A stretch of 5,892 bases of DNA from Holdemanella sp. MSK.7.32. GTDB lineage: Bacteria > Bacillota_I > Bacilli_A > Erysipelotrichales > Erysipelotrichaceae. The DNA lies in NCBI RefSeq assembly GCF_024460475.1, contig NZ_JANFYN010000076.1, positions 1-5,892 of the forward strand, read 5' to 3'. Position numbers and translations under genes: made by a program. The notes under the pieces were generated by a model, which saw nothing but the letters and a program-made list of their open reading frames with translations, was not told the DNA's origin and ran no database searches. Numbering within the stretch: the first letter of the stretch is position 1; every line of letters starts with the position of its first letter. Positions 1 through 5,003 of this stretch are shown piece after piece.

Positions 1-15
1 TAATTGTCGATTTTT

Positions 16-31
16 TTGAAATAATTTTCAA
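16..31. promoter_or_regulatory. Palindrome TTGAAA-TAAT-TTTCAA, possible operator
   Basis: The arms are perfect 6-bp inverted repeats around 4 nt. On the minus strand the left half (TTGAAA, 26-31) could also serve as a -35 box, 17 nt before GACAAT (3-8), which matches the -10 consensus at 4 of 6 positions. A promoter here would drive a gene beyond the left edge. The shape resembles LacI-family or CcpA operators, but the central CG of a true cre site is absent. Operator function is inferred. Confidence 0.35.
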
Positions 32-66
32 TCCAGCATATTACTTGGCGCTTACTTTAAAAACGA

Positions 67-86
67 TTTTGAAAACCATTTCAAAA
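67..86. promoter_or_regulatory. Palindrome TTTTGAAA-ACCA-TTTCAAAA, possible operator
   Basis: This is a perfect 8+4+8 inverted repeat with the same TTGAAA-N4-TTTCAA core as the palindrome at 16-31. The two centres are 53 bp apart, close to five helical turns. The core fits the B. subtilis-type cre consensus WTGNAANCGNWNNCW with one mismatch, in the central CG. It lies just past the M20 gene's terminator and its right end overlaps the U-tract bases. It is probably a binding site for a LacI/CcpA-like regulator of a gene off the left edge. Confidence 0.4.
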
Positions 87-115
87 AAAAGAACATGCGA
101 ATCAACATGTTCTTT
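83..115 (-). terminator. Intrinsic terminator of the M20 gene
   Basis: On the minus strand the arms AAAGAACATG (106-115) and CATGTTCTTT (88-97) form a perfect 10-bp stem with an 8-nt loop. The run of A at 83-90 on the plus strand gives eight U's, three of them in the stem. The upstream arm lies within the last codons of the M20 gene and its TGA stop (102-104) lies in the loop. Confidence 0.85.
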
Positions 116-1268
116 CTTCAAATTCTTTTTTTACCTTTTCTAACATTTCTGGTTTAGTAATCAAATCTAATCCAACCAAAGCAATGGCTGTTGCTGCTTG
201 TATCAATCCTTTTTTTCCATCTTCACTAATTGTTGCAGCCGCCATTTCTTTAGAATGACCAGCAACTGAGCAATCTGCAATCTTAATCGTTCCCTGAATT
301 GTTGGACAAACATAACTTACGCTTCCAACATCTGTAGAACCACATGGAACTTCATCAACCGGATTAATTTGCTCAACTCCTAGCTCTTTATATTTTTCTG
401 TCAACATATCAGCTAGCGTATAGTTGATTTTTGTATCTTCATAAGGACATTCATACATGCTTGTTTTGTAAGTTGTTTGACTTGCAGTACATGATCCCTT
501 CACACAATCCTCTGCACGAGCTGCAATCTCTTTACAATACGCCATTGTAGTTGCTCTAAAATAATACTCCATACTTGCATAAGCAGGAATTACATTGGCA
601 GCTAAACCACCATCACGAATAATTCCATGAATATATGATCCTGGAATCACAAATTGACGTAACATAGAAATCTGTGTATATGTACTAATCGCTGCATCCA
701 ATGCACTATGACCATCTTGAGGATGACATCCATGGGCATTTTTGCCAAAGAATTCATACTTAATTGGTAAAATTGCCAATGATCTAGATCCGACACCATT
801 TTCAGTATCTGGATGCACCATTAAAGCTGTATCTACATCATCAAATACCCCAGCTTCACTCATCTTAACTTTTCCACCAAAGTTTTCTTCACCAGGCGTA
901 CCCACAACACGTACAATTCCACCAATTTCATCAATAACACTCTTCAAGGCTTCACCAGCCGCAATACCAATACCAGCAATCAAGTTATGTCCACATCCAT
1001 GTCCAACTTCAGGAAGTGCATCATATTCACACATATAAGCAATTGTTGGCCCTTCTTTAACCGATTTATATTCAGCCACAAAATCTGTATCAACCACTAC
1101 GCTAGACTTTACATCAAAGCCTGCATCTTTTAAATATTTCACCAATACCTTCTGTGTTTCATATTCCTCAAAACCTGTTTCCGGATTATCGTATAGTGTT
1201 TTTACAATATCCATATATGCATCTAAATGCTCTTGAATAGATGCCTCAATTCTAGTTTTATAATCCAT
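102..1268 (-). CDS. M20-family metallo-amidohydrolase (AbgB / PM20D2-like)
   Basis: A cytoplasmic zinc-type amidohydrolase of 388 residues, which cleaves an amide or dipeptide bond. Visible motifs are YDALP (D83), GHGCGHN (C92, H94), GTPGEEN (E127 general base, E128 metal ligand), MVHPD (H152), NAHGCHP (H179, lid-domain histidine) and AGHSKEM (H338). The lid/dimerisation domain runs from about 165 to 280. This fits the branch containing p-aminobenzoyl-glutamate hydrolase subunit B and PM20D2-like beta-alanyl-dipeptidases; the substrate cannot be read from the sequence. I chose the ATG at 1268 because GGAGG (1277-1281) sits 8 nt upstream. The in-frame ATG at 1298 lies inside the promoter's -10 box. 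The gene is transcribed alone, with a terminator before it and one at its end. It may have no functional link to the sugar genes upstream. Confidence 0.9.
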   Translation of the reverse strand: MDYKTRIEASIQEHLDAYMDIVKTLYDNPETGFEEYETQKVLVKYLKDAGFDVKSSVVVDTDFVAEYKSVKEGPTIAYMCEYDALPEVGHGCGHNLIAGIGIAAGEALKSVIDEIGGIVRVVGTPGEENFGGKVKMSEAGVFDDVDTALMVHPDTENGVGSRSLAILPIKYEFFGKNAHGCHPQDGHSALDAAISTYTQISMLRQFVIPGSYIHGIIRDGGLAANVIPAYASMEYYFRATTMAYCKEIAARAEDCVKGSCTASQTTYKTSMYECPYEDTKINYTLADMLTEKYKELGVEQINPVDEVPCGSTDVGSVSYVCPTIQGTIKIADCSVAGHSKEMAAATISEDGKKGLIQAATAIALVGLDLITKPEMLEKVKKEFEERTC

Positions 1269-1276
1269 TCTAAATA

Positions 1277-1281
1277 CCTCC
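1277..1281 (-). promoter_or_regulatory. Ribosome binding site that fixes the M20 start
   Basis: GGAGG on the minus strand, 8 nt before the ATG at 1268. It shows that translation begins ten codons inside the longest open frame. Confidence 0.85.
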
Positions 1282-1293
1282 GTATGTAAAAAT

Positions 1294-1322
1294 ATCATAC
1301 CTCATTTTCAGATATTTGAAAA
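1294..1322 (-). promoter_or_regulatory. Promoter of the M20 gene
   Basis: The -35 is TTTTCA (1317-1322), the spacer 17 nt and the -10 TATGAT (1294-1299). This predicts a start of transcription near 1287 and a short leader. It lies between the EIIA terminator and the M20 ribosome binding site, where a promoter is needed. Confidence 0.6.
1305..1322. promoter_or_regulatory. 18-bp near-palindrome over the M20 -35 region
   Basis: On the plus strand TTTTCA-GATATT-TGAAAA is symmetric apart from one mismatched pair (G1311/T1316). It covers the -35 hexamer and part of the spacer, where a bound repressor would block RNA polymerase. Half-site orientation (TTTTCA...TGAAAA) is opposite to that of the palindromes at 16-31 and 67-86, so it probably binds a different regulator. 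Confidence 0.4.
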
Positions 1323-1335
1323 GTTTTTACAAAAG

Positions 1336-1362
1336 AAAAAAAAGCCAGGCAAAGCCTAGCTT
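1336..1362 (-). terminator. Intrinsic terminator after the EIIA gene
   Basis: On the minus strand AAGCTAGGC and GCCTGGCTT pair over 9 bp with one G-U pair and a TTT loop. Eight U's (A run at 1336-1343) follow, two of them in the stem. It starts 5 nt after the EIIA stop codon and closes the agaS-EIIA unit. Confidence 0.85.
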
Positions 1363-1367
1363 AAACA

Positions 1368-1799
1368 TTAGATGCCATCTGAAAAATCGTCATTTTGTTC
1401 AATGTGTTGGAATACATAACGCATAACTTGGTCTTTTCCAACGTTGCAAGCTGATTCAGCTAAAGCATGAACATCTTCAGAGAAAGTACGAGTTAAGTTG
1501 ATTTCAACCAACATACCTAAGTTTGTACCTGCAACAACTTCTACGTTTCCTTTTGGGAATCCAATTTCAACAGCCGTTTTGAATGGAGAACCACCAGCCA
1601 AATCACTTAATACAATGATTCCTTCGCAGTCCTTCAATGAATCCATAGCATCTGTTAATTTTTTTGCTAAATCATCCGTTGAATCTGTAGCTTCAAAATC
1701 TACAGCAACATAATCTTTGGCATCTCCAGCAATCAAGTTTAAGCTTGTAGTTAAACCTGTCGCAAAGTGGCCATGACCAGTAACAATTAATCCTATCAT
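1368..1799 (-). CDS. PTS EIIA component, mannose/fructose/sorbose family (ManX-N / AgaF-like)
   Basis: A soluble 143-residue phosphocarrier that accepts phosphate from HPr and passes it to a IIB subunit during sugar uptake. The N-terminal TGHGHFA motif carries the phosphorylated histidine (H9, aligned with His10 of E. coli ManX). SDLAGGSPF at 65-73 holds the conserved Asp66 next to the active site. The length fits a stand-alone IIA domain without a fused IIB. The ATG at 1799 has GAGGAG 10 nt upstream, inside a tandem repeat. It starts 36 nt after the agaS stop, so the two are probably co-transcribed. Pairing with agaS suggests a galactosamine-type sugar. No IIB, IIC or IID is in this window, so its partners must be elsewhere. 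Confidence 0.93.
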   Translation of the reverse strand: MIGLIVTGHGHFATGLTTSLNLIAGDAKDYVAVDFEATDSTDDLAKKLTDAMDSLKDCEGIIVLSDLAGGSPFKTAVEIGFPKGNVEVVAGTNLGMLVEINLTRTFSEDVHALAESACNVGKDQVMRYVFQHIEQNDDFSDGI

Positions 1800-1805
1800 C
1801 TTCTT

Positions 1806-1831
1806 TTTTCTCCTCTAATTTTCTCCTCTAA
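1806..1831. repeat. Perfect 13-bp tandem duplication of a ribosome binding site
   Basis: TTTTCTCCTCTAA occurs twice back to back (1806-1818 and 1819-1831). On the minus strand each copy reads TTAGAGGAGAAAA, so the EIIA leader has two identical GAGGAG sites. Only the copy at 1810-1815 is at usable distance (10 nt) from the ATG at 1799; the other is 23 nt away. The repeat fills most of the 36-nt agaS-EIIA junction. Confidence 0.9.
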
Positions 1832-1835
1832 ATTC

Positions 1836-3014
1836 TTACTTTGCAGTATATGGGTAAATAGTAACACCCTTAACAACACGGTTTACTTCACCTGTTGGAC
1901 ATGGATTGTCTGGTGTAATCTTGTAGCTCAATGATTTAAATAATGCGATAACCTGAGCAACTAAAATATAGTCAAATCCTAAGAAAATATTATCTTTAGG
2001 TGCATCTAAATTAAAGTTAATGAATGTATCTACTAATCCCTCGATTTCAGCATCTGCATGACTAGAAACAGCAACTAAACGGTTCTTTTTGCGTTGTCCA
2101 CTCATTTCTTTAATAATGTCATATTCATATTGTCTTTGATATTCATCATCTGATAAATAAACAACTGTTAAACATTCATCGTTGATAACTGATTTAGGTC
2201 CGTGACGGAATCCCATTGGACTATCAAATGTAGTTGTAACTGTACCAGCAGTTAATTCACAAATCTTTAATTGACTTTCTTGAGCAATACCCTTCAATGT
2301 ATTTGCACCTAAGTATACAATACGGTTAAATTCCGCAAAGTCAGCAACTAAATTTTCACATACTTTGTATCCTTCATCAACAAATTTTTGACCTTGTGCA
2401 ATAACACTTTCCATTTCTTTTGCAACTTCATCAATATCATCTAAACGGAAACATAATAATGCAGCCAACATCATGTTAGAGAAACTTGAAGTCATTGCGA
2501 AAGACTGGTCATGCGTTTCTGGTGTTAAGTTAATATCGTAAGCATTGTCACGAGTAGCAGCTGCTTTTGCTAAAGCTCCATCTTTGTTACATGTAATGAA
2601 TAAATGATACACATTTTCCTTACATACTTCATCAGCAACTTGTACTGAGCCAACACTTTCAGGAGAGTTTCCTGAACGACCAAAGTTCACTAATAAAGTC
2701 TTTTTGTTTCTTGATAAATAGTTTTCTGGAGTTTCTACTAAATCAGTAGAAGCATATGATTTTGCATGGTAACCAGTATAACGGTTAACATATGAATATA
2801 ATGCATTACCTACATATTCACTTGTTCCAGCACCTGTAAACACGATATCACAATCTGGATCACTTAATACAGGTTCCATGAATTTCTTTAAAGCTTCCTT
2901 TTCATTTTTGATTTGAGCAATTGTTTTTGCCCAAGTAGCAGGTTGTTGGTAGATCTCCTGTGCAGTAAAAATACCACTTAATTCTTCCCAAGTTGATTTT
3001 TCTTTTCCGAACAT
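1836..3014 (-). CDS. agaS: AgaS: galactosamine-6-phosphate deaminase/isomerase (double SIS domain)
   Basis: Predicted to convert D-galactosamine-6-phosphate to D-tagatose-6-phosphate and ammonia in the cytoplasm, a step of GalN/GalNAc use. The 392 residues hold two sugar-isomerase domains. SIS-1 (about 45-190) has GAGTSEY at 61-67, FGRSGNSPES at 111-120 and ETHDQSFAMTSS at 166-177. SIS-2 (about 218-365) has YLGANTLKG at 234-242 and GFRHGPKS at 268-275. The C-terminal VNRVVKGVTIYP is very like the end of E. coli AgaS (as I recall it), which separates it from GlmS or AgaI types. The ATG at 3014 has AAGGAG 8 nt upstream. The longer frame to 3101 begins upstream of the promoter's -10 box. It is first in a unit with the PTS EIIA gene. 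The older name is tagatose-6-phosphate ketose/aldose isomerase. Confidence 0.92.
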   Translation of the reverse strand: MFGKEKSTWEELSGIFTAQEIYQQPATWAKTIAQIKNEKEALKKFMEPVLSDPDCDIVFTGAGTSEYVGNALYSYVNRYTGYHAKSYASTDLVETPENYLSRNKKTLLVNFGRSGNSPESVGSVQVADEVCKENVYHLFITCNKDGALAKAAATRDNAYDINLTPETHDQSFAMTSSFSNMMLAALLCFRLDDIDEVAKEMESVIAQGQKFVDEGYKVCENLVADFAEFNRIVYLGANTLKGIAQESQLKICELTAGTVTTTFDSPMGFRHGPKSVINDECLTVVYLSDDEYQRQYEYDIIKEMSGQRKKNRLVAVSSHADAEIEGLVDTFINFNLDAPKDNIFLGFDYILVAQVIALFKSLSYKITPDNPCPTGEVNRVVKGVTIYPYTAK

Positions 3015-3022
3015 TTTTCTTT

Positions 3023-3028
3023 CTCCTT
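3023..3028 (-). promoter_or_regulatory. Ribosome binding site that fixes the agaS start
   Basis: AAGGAG on the minus strand, 8 nt before the ATG at 3014. It rules out the in-frame ATG 29 codons upstream. Confidence 0.85.
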
Positions 3029-3041
3029 CTGAACTAATTTC

Positions 3042-3070
3042 ATTATAACCGTTTTTAACTAAAATAAAAG
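3042..3070 (-). promoter_or_regulatory. Promoter of agaS-EIIA with overlapping cre-like element
   Basis: A perfect TATAAT (3042-3047) on the minus strand predicts a start of transcription near 3035, about 20 nt before the agaS ATG. At 17-nt spacing the -35 is only CTTTTA (3065-3070), so the promoter is either activated or -10 dominated. Positions 3043-3058 (TTATAACCGTTTTTAA) have the central CG of a CcpA cre site, with two mismatches to WTGNAANCGNWNNCW. A repressing site here would suit a catabolic operon, but cre function is inferred. Confidence 0.5.
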
Positions 3071-3099
3071 ATTTTAGATGAAAGTAAACTAAAAAGTGC

Positions 3100-3126
3100 A
3101 AATTTGTTCTTTAAAAATACAAATTT
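3100..3126. repeat. Inverted repeat AAATTTG-N13-CAAATTT upstream of agaS
   Basis: Perfect 7-bp arms (3100-3106 and 3120-3126) centred about 78 bp upstream of the predicted agaS transcription start. It could be a regulator site, but the region is almost all A/T and chance symmetry is quite possible. Confidence 0.25.
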
Positions 3127-3132
3127 TTAATT

Positions 3133-3156
3133 AAAAAAGAAGGATTTCTCCTTCTT
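3133..3156 (-). terminator. Intrinsic terminator overlapping the epimerase stop codon
   Basis: On the minus strand AAGAAGGA-GAAA-TCCTTCTT forms a perfect 8-bp stem closed by a GAAA tetraloop. A U run follows (A's at 3133-3138 on the plus strand). The TAA stop (3155-3157) forms the foot of the stem. It separates the HAD-epimerase unit from agaS. Confidence 0.85.
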
Positions 3157-4006
3157 AAAGTACCTCGATCCAGTATGAACAAGACCACTCTTCATTTGGT
3201 TTTAAAACCATAGTTCCTTCTCTATGATAGAAATCGGGTGTTTCTTTTTCGAAATCCCCATGTGAATACCAAGGTTCAATGCATAAGAAATCCGATGCAC
3301 TATCATGAGTCCATAAAGCCAAATATGGATATCCCTCAATCGATACACGAACCACTTCTTCATCTCCATGTTTTAAAGTTACATAATTTGATTTTAAATT
3401 CTTATAAATAATCGTCGCATACTTCTTTACATCTTCTCTAGACAATTTCCATTCTTTAAATGCAACATCCTGATACTCTACATTCTTTTCGTAGCTAGGA
3501 TCAAACAACAATTGTTTCGTATTTTCTTCTTTTTCAAATGCCAAAGTATACGTAGAAAATTCATCATCCAATTTAAAGGCAGGATGCAAACCAAACCCAA
3601 AAGGCATATCCTTAGAGTCATTATTTTTTACATGATACTGAATTAAAACTTTATTTCCATCCAATTTATATCCAATCTCAAAATGGAAATTAAAAGGATA
3701 TTGAGCTAACGTATCCTCATTCGCATCTAAGCTAAATACAAGTTCATCTTCTTTACTTTCACCCTTTAAAGTCGCATAACGAATCAAACCATGATTTTTC
3801 ATCGCATATTTTTTACCATCAATCTCATAATCCTTTGTATACGTATTTCCTACCATTGGAAATAAAGAAGGATTTCTACCAGACCACCCCTGATCTCCTT
3901 GATATAAAGTTTCATGATTTGTACTCTTCTTTACTAAGTGCAGCATTTCGCCACCCTTTTCTGTACACTCCAACTTCAATACATCATTCTCTAAAATATA
4001 AGCCAT
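3155..4006 (-). CDS. Aldose-1-epimerase family protein, LacX-like
   Basis: A 283-residue galactose-mutarotase-fold protein, expected to interconvert the alpha and beta anomers of an aldose or sugar phosphate in the cytoplasm. GRNPSLFPMVGN (43-54) holds R44, KNHGLIRY (70-77) holds H72, GFGLHPAFK (137-145) holds H141, the probable general acid, and CIEPWYSHGD (242-251) holds E244, the probable general base. These are the usual GalM-superfamily positions. Length and motifs match the LacX subgroup rather than the longer classic GalM. The ATG at 4006 has AGGAGG 8 nt upstream and lies 23 nt after the HAD stop, so the two genes are co-transcribed. LacX proteins are known from lac operons that use the tagatose-6-phosphate pathway, which fits agaS downstream; the exact substrate is unknown. 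Confidence 0.88.
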   Translation of the reverse strand: MAYILENDVLKLECTEKGGEMLHLVKKSTNHETLYQGDQGWSGRNPSLFPMVGNTYTKDYEIDGKKYAMKNHGLIRYATLKGESKEDELVFSLDANEDTLAQYPFNFHFEIGYKLDGNKVLIQYHVKNNDSKDMPFGFGLHPAFKLDDEFSTYTLAFEKEENTKQLLFDPSYEKNVEYQDVAFKEWKLSREDVKKYATIIYKNLKSNYVTLKHGDEEVVRVSIEGYPYLALWTHDSASDFLCIEPWYSHGDFEKETPDFYHREGTMVLKPNEEWSCSYWIEVL

Positions 4007-4029
4007 CTTATTCTCCTCCTATTCAGCTT

Positions 4030-4788
4030 TTATTTTCCCATTAAGAAATTGTAGATGCCATCCTCATCCACTCTTCCAATCACAACATCACTAACTTCTT
4101 TTAATGCATCACACGCATTGCCCATCGCAACACCCACGTCGGCAAGCTTCAACATATCAATGTCATTGGTTCCATCCCCAAAACAATACGTTGTTTCAAA
4201 AGCATGAGCATCTATGATTTTTTTCACAGCCGTTGCCTTATCTACTTGATTCGCACGCAATTCAAAACAATCCGGATATTCAACATACCCTAAATCCTTG
4301 ATCAAAGGTCTTAACGCCTCTTTTGTTTCTCCTTGGCAAAAAAGTAAAACATTCAACACTTCATCCTCTTTATAAGGTTTATAAACTGGACTGTTCAGAT
4401 ACAATTCAAAGTATATATTATGCGCAAAACTAGAATATGGCGTACCAAAATAATTTCCCCCTCGCGTACTGTAACGATATTCCAAGTTTCGTTCCTTACA
4501 AAATTGATCTATACTTCTCATTGTTTCTTTTGGAATGCAATTCATTTCAAGAATCTCTTTTTGTTTATTCAAAATCAAAGCGCCACCATCACTGATCATA
4601 CAATCAAATTGAAATGAACGCATACAAGAAGGAAGATTCTTTAATTCAGATTGACAACGACTCGTTGATAAAGCTACAAAGTGTCCTTGGCTTTGTAGTT
4701 CATTTAACATTTTAAAAGTTTTCTCACTCACTTCATGGAACCTGTTATTATAAAGTGTTCCATCCATATCAAAAAAATAACCATTCAT
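4030..4788 (-). CDS. Cof-type HAD-IIB hydrolase (sugar-phosphate phosphatase-like)
   Basis: A cytoplasmic Mg-dependent phosphatase of 252 residues. Motif I is DMDGT at 7-11 (D7 nucleophile, D9 acid/base). Motif II lies in ALSTSR at 39-44 (T42). Motif III is K184 in VDKATAVKK, and motif IV is GDGTNDIDML at 204-213 (D205, D209). The C2B cap lies between motifs II and III. All catalytic residues are present, so it should be active. Cof-type enzymes commonly act on sugar phosphates, or on pyridoxal phosphate or flavin nucleotides; the substrate cannot be assigned. The start is forced: motif I begins at residue 7 and an in-frame TAA lies two codons upstream. The ribosome binding site is poor, with AGAGG (4802-4806) 13 nt away, so translation may be weak or regulated. 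It heads a two-gene unit with the epimerase. Confidence 0.9.
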   Translation of the reverse strand: MNGYFFDMDGTLYNNRFHEVSEKTFKMLNELQSQGHFVALSTSRCQSELKNLPSCMRSFQFDCMISDGGALILNKQKEILEMNCIPKETMRSIDQFCKERNLEYRYSTRGGNYFGTPYSSFAHNIYFELYLNSPVYKPYKEDEVLNVLLFCQGETKEALRPLIKDLGYVEYPDCFELRANQVDKATAVKKIIDAHAFETTYCFGDGTNDIDMLKLADVGVAMGNACDALKEVSDVVIGRVDEDGIYNFLMGK

Positions 4789-4862
4789 ATCTTAATAATA
4801 GCCTCTTTCTAATCTTTTTAAAAGAATTTTTGATTTTTAATAATAAATTCACATTGAACTTC

Positions 4863-4868
4863 TATAAT
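4863..4868 (+). promoter_or_regulatory. Possible plus-strand -10 box TATAAT
   Basis: A perfect TATAAT, which would start transcription near 4875, one base before the inverted repeat. No recognisable -35 hexamer lies 15-19 nt upstream and there is no TG extension, so in this AT-rich DNA it may be chance. Confidence 0.25.
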
Positions 4869-4875
4869 AAGAAAT

Positions 4876-4935
4876 GTGACTACAATCTCTTTTCTAGTAG
4901 TTTAAAACATATAGCACTTCGCACAATGTAGTCAC
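4876..4935. repeat. 9-bp inverted repeat GTGACTACA...TGTAGTCAC
   Basis: Perfect arms at 4876-4884 and 4927-4935 around 42 nt. The arms have mixed base composition, unlike the AT-rich surroundings, so chance is less likely than for the window's AT-only repeats. Flanking bases (GAAAT and TATTG) are not a target-site duplication. RNA from either strand could form the stem. Confidence 0.8.
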
Positions 4936-4944
4936 TATTGTCAC
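4894..4944 (-). CDS. Possible 16-residue leader peptide or gene remnant
   Basis: A GTG start lies 6 nt after a perfect AAGGAGG (4951-4957), the best Shine-Dalgarno of the whole intergenic gap. The frame encodes MTIVTTLCEVLYVLNY and stops at TAG (4894-4896). Codons 4-6 form one arm of the 9-bp inverted repeat and the other arm lies after the stop, so a translating ribosome would prevent that hairpin. A second frame from a GTG overlapping the site (4950-4952) is also open for 23 codons, so neither frame is certain. I do not recognise the peptide. It could be a regulatory leader of the HAD gene, a remnant, or chance. Confidence 0.25.
   Translation of the reverse strand: MTIVTTLCEVLYVLNY
4908..4935 (-). 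promoter_or_regulatory. Tentative promoter of the HAD-epimerase unit
   Basis: An extended -10, TGC-TATATG (hexamer 4908-4913), lies 16 nt after GTGACT (4930-4935, 4 of 6 matches to TTGACA). The start would be near 4901, giving a leader of about 110 nt. The -35 coincides with the right arm of the 9-bp inverted repeat, which could then act as an operator. An alternative -10, TATTAT at 4864-4869, has no -35. Confidence 0.25.
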
Positions 4945-4973
4945 AATACACCTCCTTAAATGATTGTTGTGGC

Positions 4974-5003
4974 AAAAGAAAAACCTGGAAATCCAGGTTT
5001 TTC
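4974..5003 (-). terminator. Strong terminator after the phospholipase gene, possibly bidirectional
   Basis: Perfect 12-bp arms (4978-4989 and 4992-5003). On the minus strand the stem ends in GGTTTTTC followed by TTTT (4974-4977). On the plus strand it ends GGTTTTTC followed by TATTTAAT, so it could also stop plus-strand transcripts. The last base of the phospholipase TAG stop (5003) is the outermost base pair. Confidence 0.85.

Larger units (their letters stand above)
4789..5002. other. Structured 214-nt intergenic region
   Basis: No conventional gene fits here. From left to right it holds an AT-rich HAD leader (4789-4860), a plus-strand TATAAT (4863-4868), a 9-bp inverted repeat (4876-4935), a 13-bp palindrome TATTGTCACAATA (4936-4948), a CACCTCCTT element (4949-4957) and the phospholipase terminator (4974-5003). 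These parts can be read as a plus-strand small RNA or as a minus-strand leader with a tiny ORF; both readings are given as separate entries. Confidence 0.7.

Noticed and set aside
3..143. Plus-strand frame open for 46 codons at the left edge, as the end of a gene running in from the left
   Set aside because: It has no start in the window, lies in AT-rich DNA and runs through the M20 terminator into the M20 coding region antisense. I do not recognise the peptide. It cannot be fully excluded without the sequence to the left.
742..1038. Plus-strand ORF inside the M20 gene
   Set aside because: It is a shadow frame antisense to conserved M20 motifs, with no ribosome binding site and no recognisable protein. 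The same holds for the plus-strand frames at 1498-1713, 3835-4044 and 4420-4617.
1269..1298. N-terminal extension of the M20 protein to the ATG at 1298
   Set aside because: That ATG lies inside the TATGAT -10 box and would be upstream of the transcription start; the ATG at 1268 has a perfect GGAGG at 8 nt and fits the family's N-terminus.
1305..1322. A CodY box (AATTTTCNGAAAATT) at the M20 promoter
   Set aside because: The TTTTC and GAAAA halves are 8 nt apart instead of 1, so the site does not fit.
3015..3101. N-terminal extension of AgaS to the ATG at 3101
   Set aside because: The extension crosses the perfect TATAAT promoter box and the AAGGAG site, and its residues do not match the AgaS N-terminus. 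The ATG at 3014 is well supported.
4876..4935. A miniature transposon (MITE) with GTGACTACA terminal repeats
   Set aside because: The flanking bases show no target-site duplication, and a 60-bp element with 9-bp ends is very short. A repeat search could reopen it.
4789..5002. A known riboswitch or T-box in the HAD leader
   Set aside because: I could not match any conserved core I know, such as the T-box TGGNACCGCG or the usual ligand-binding motifs, and the stretch is too short and AT-rich for most classes.
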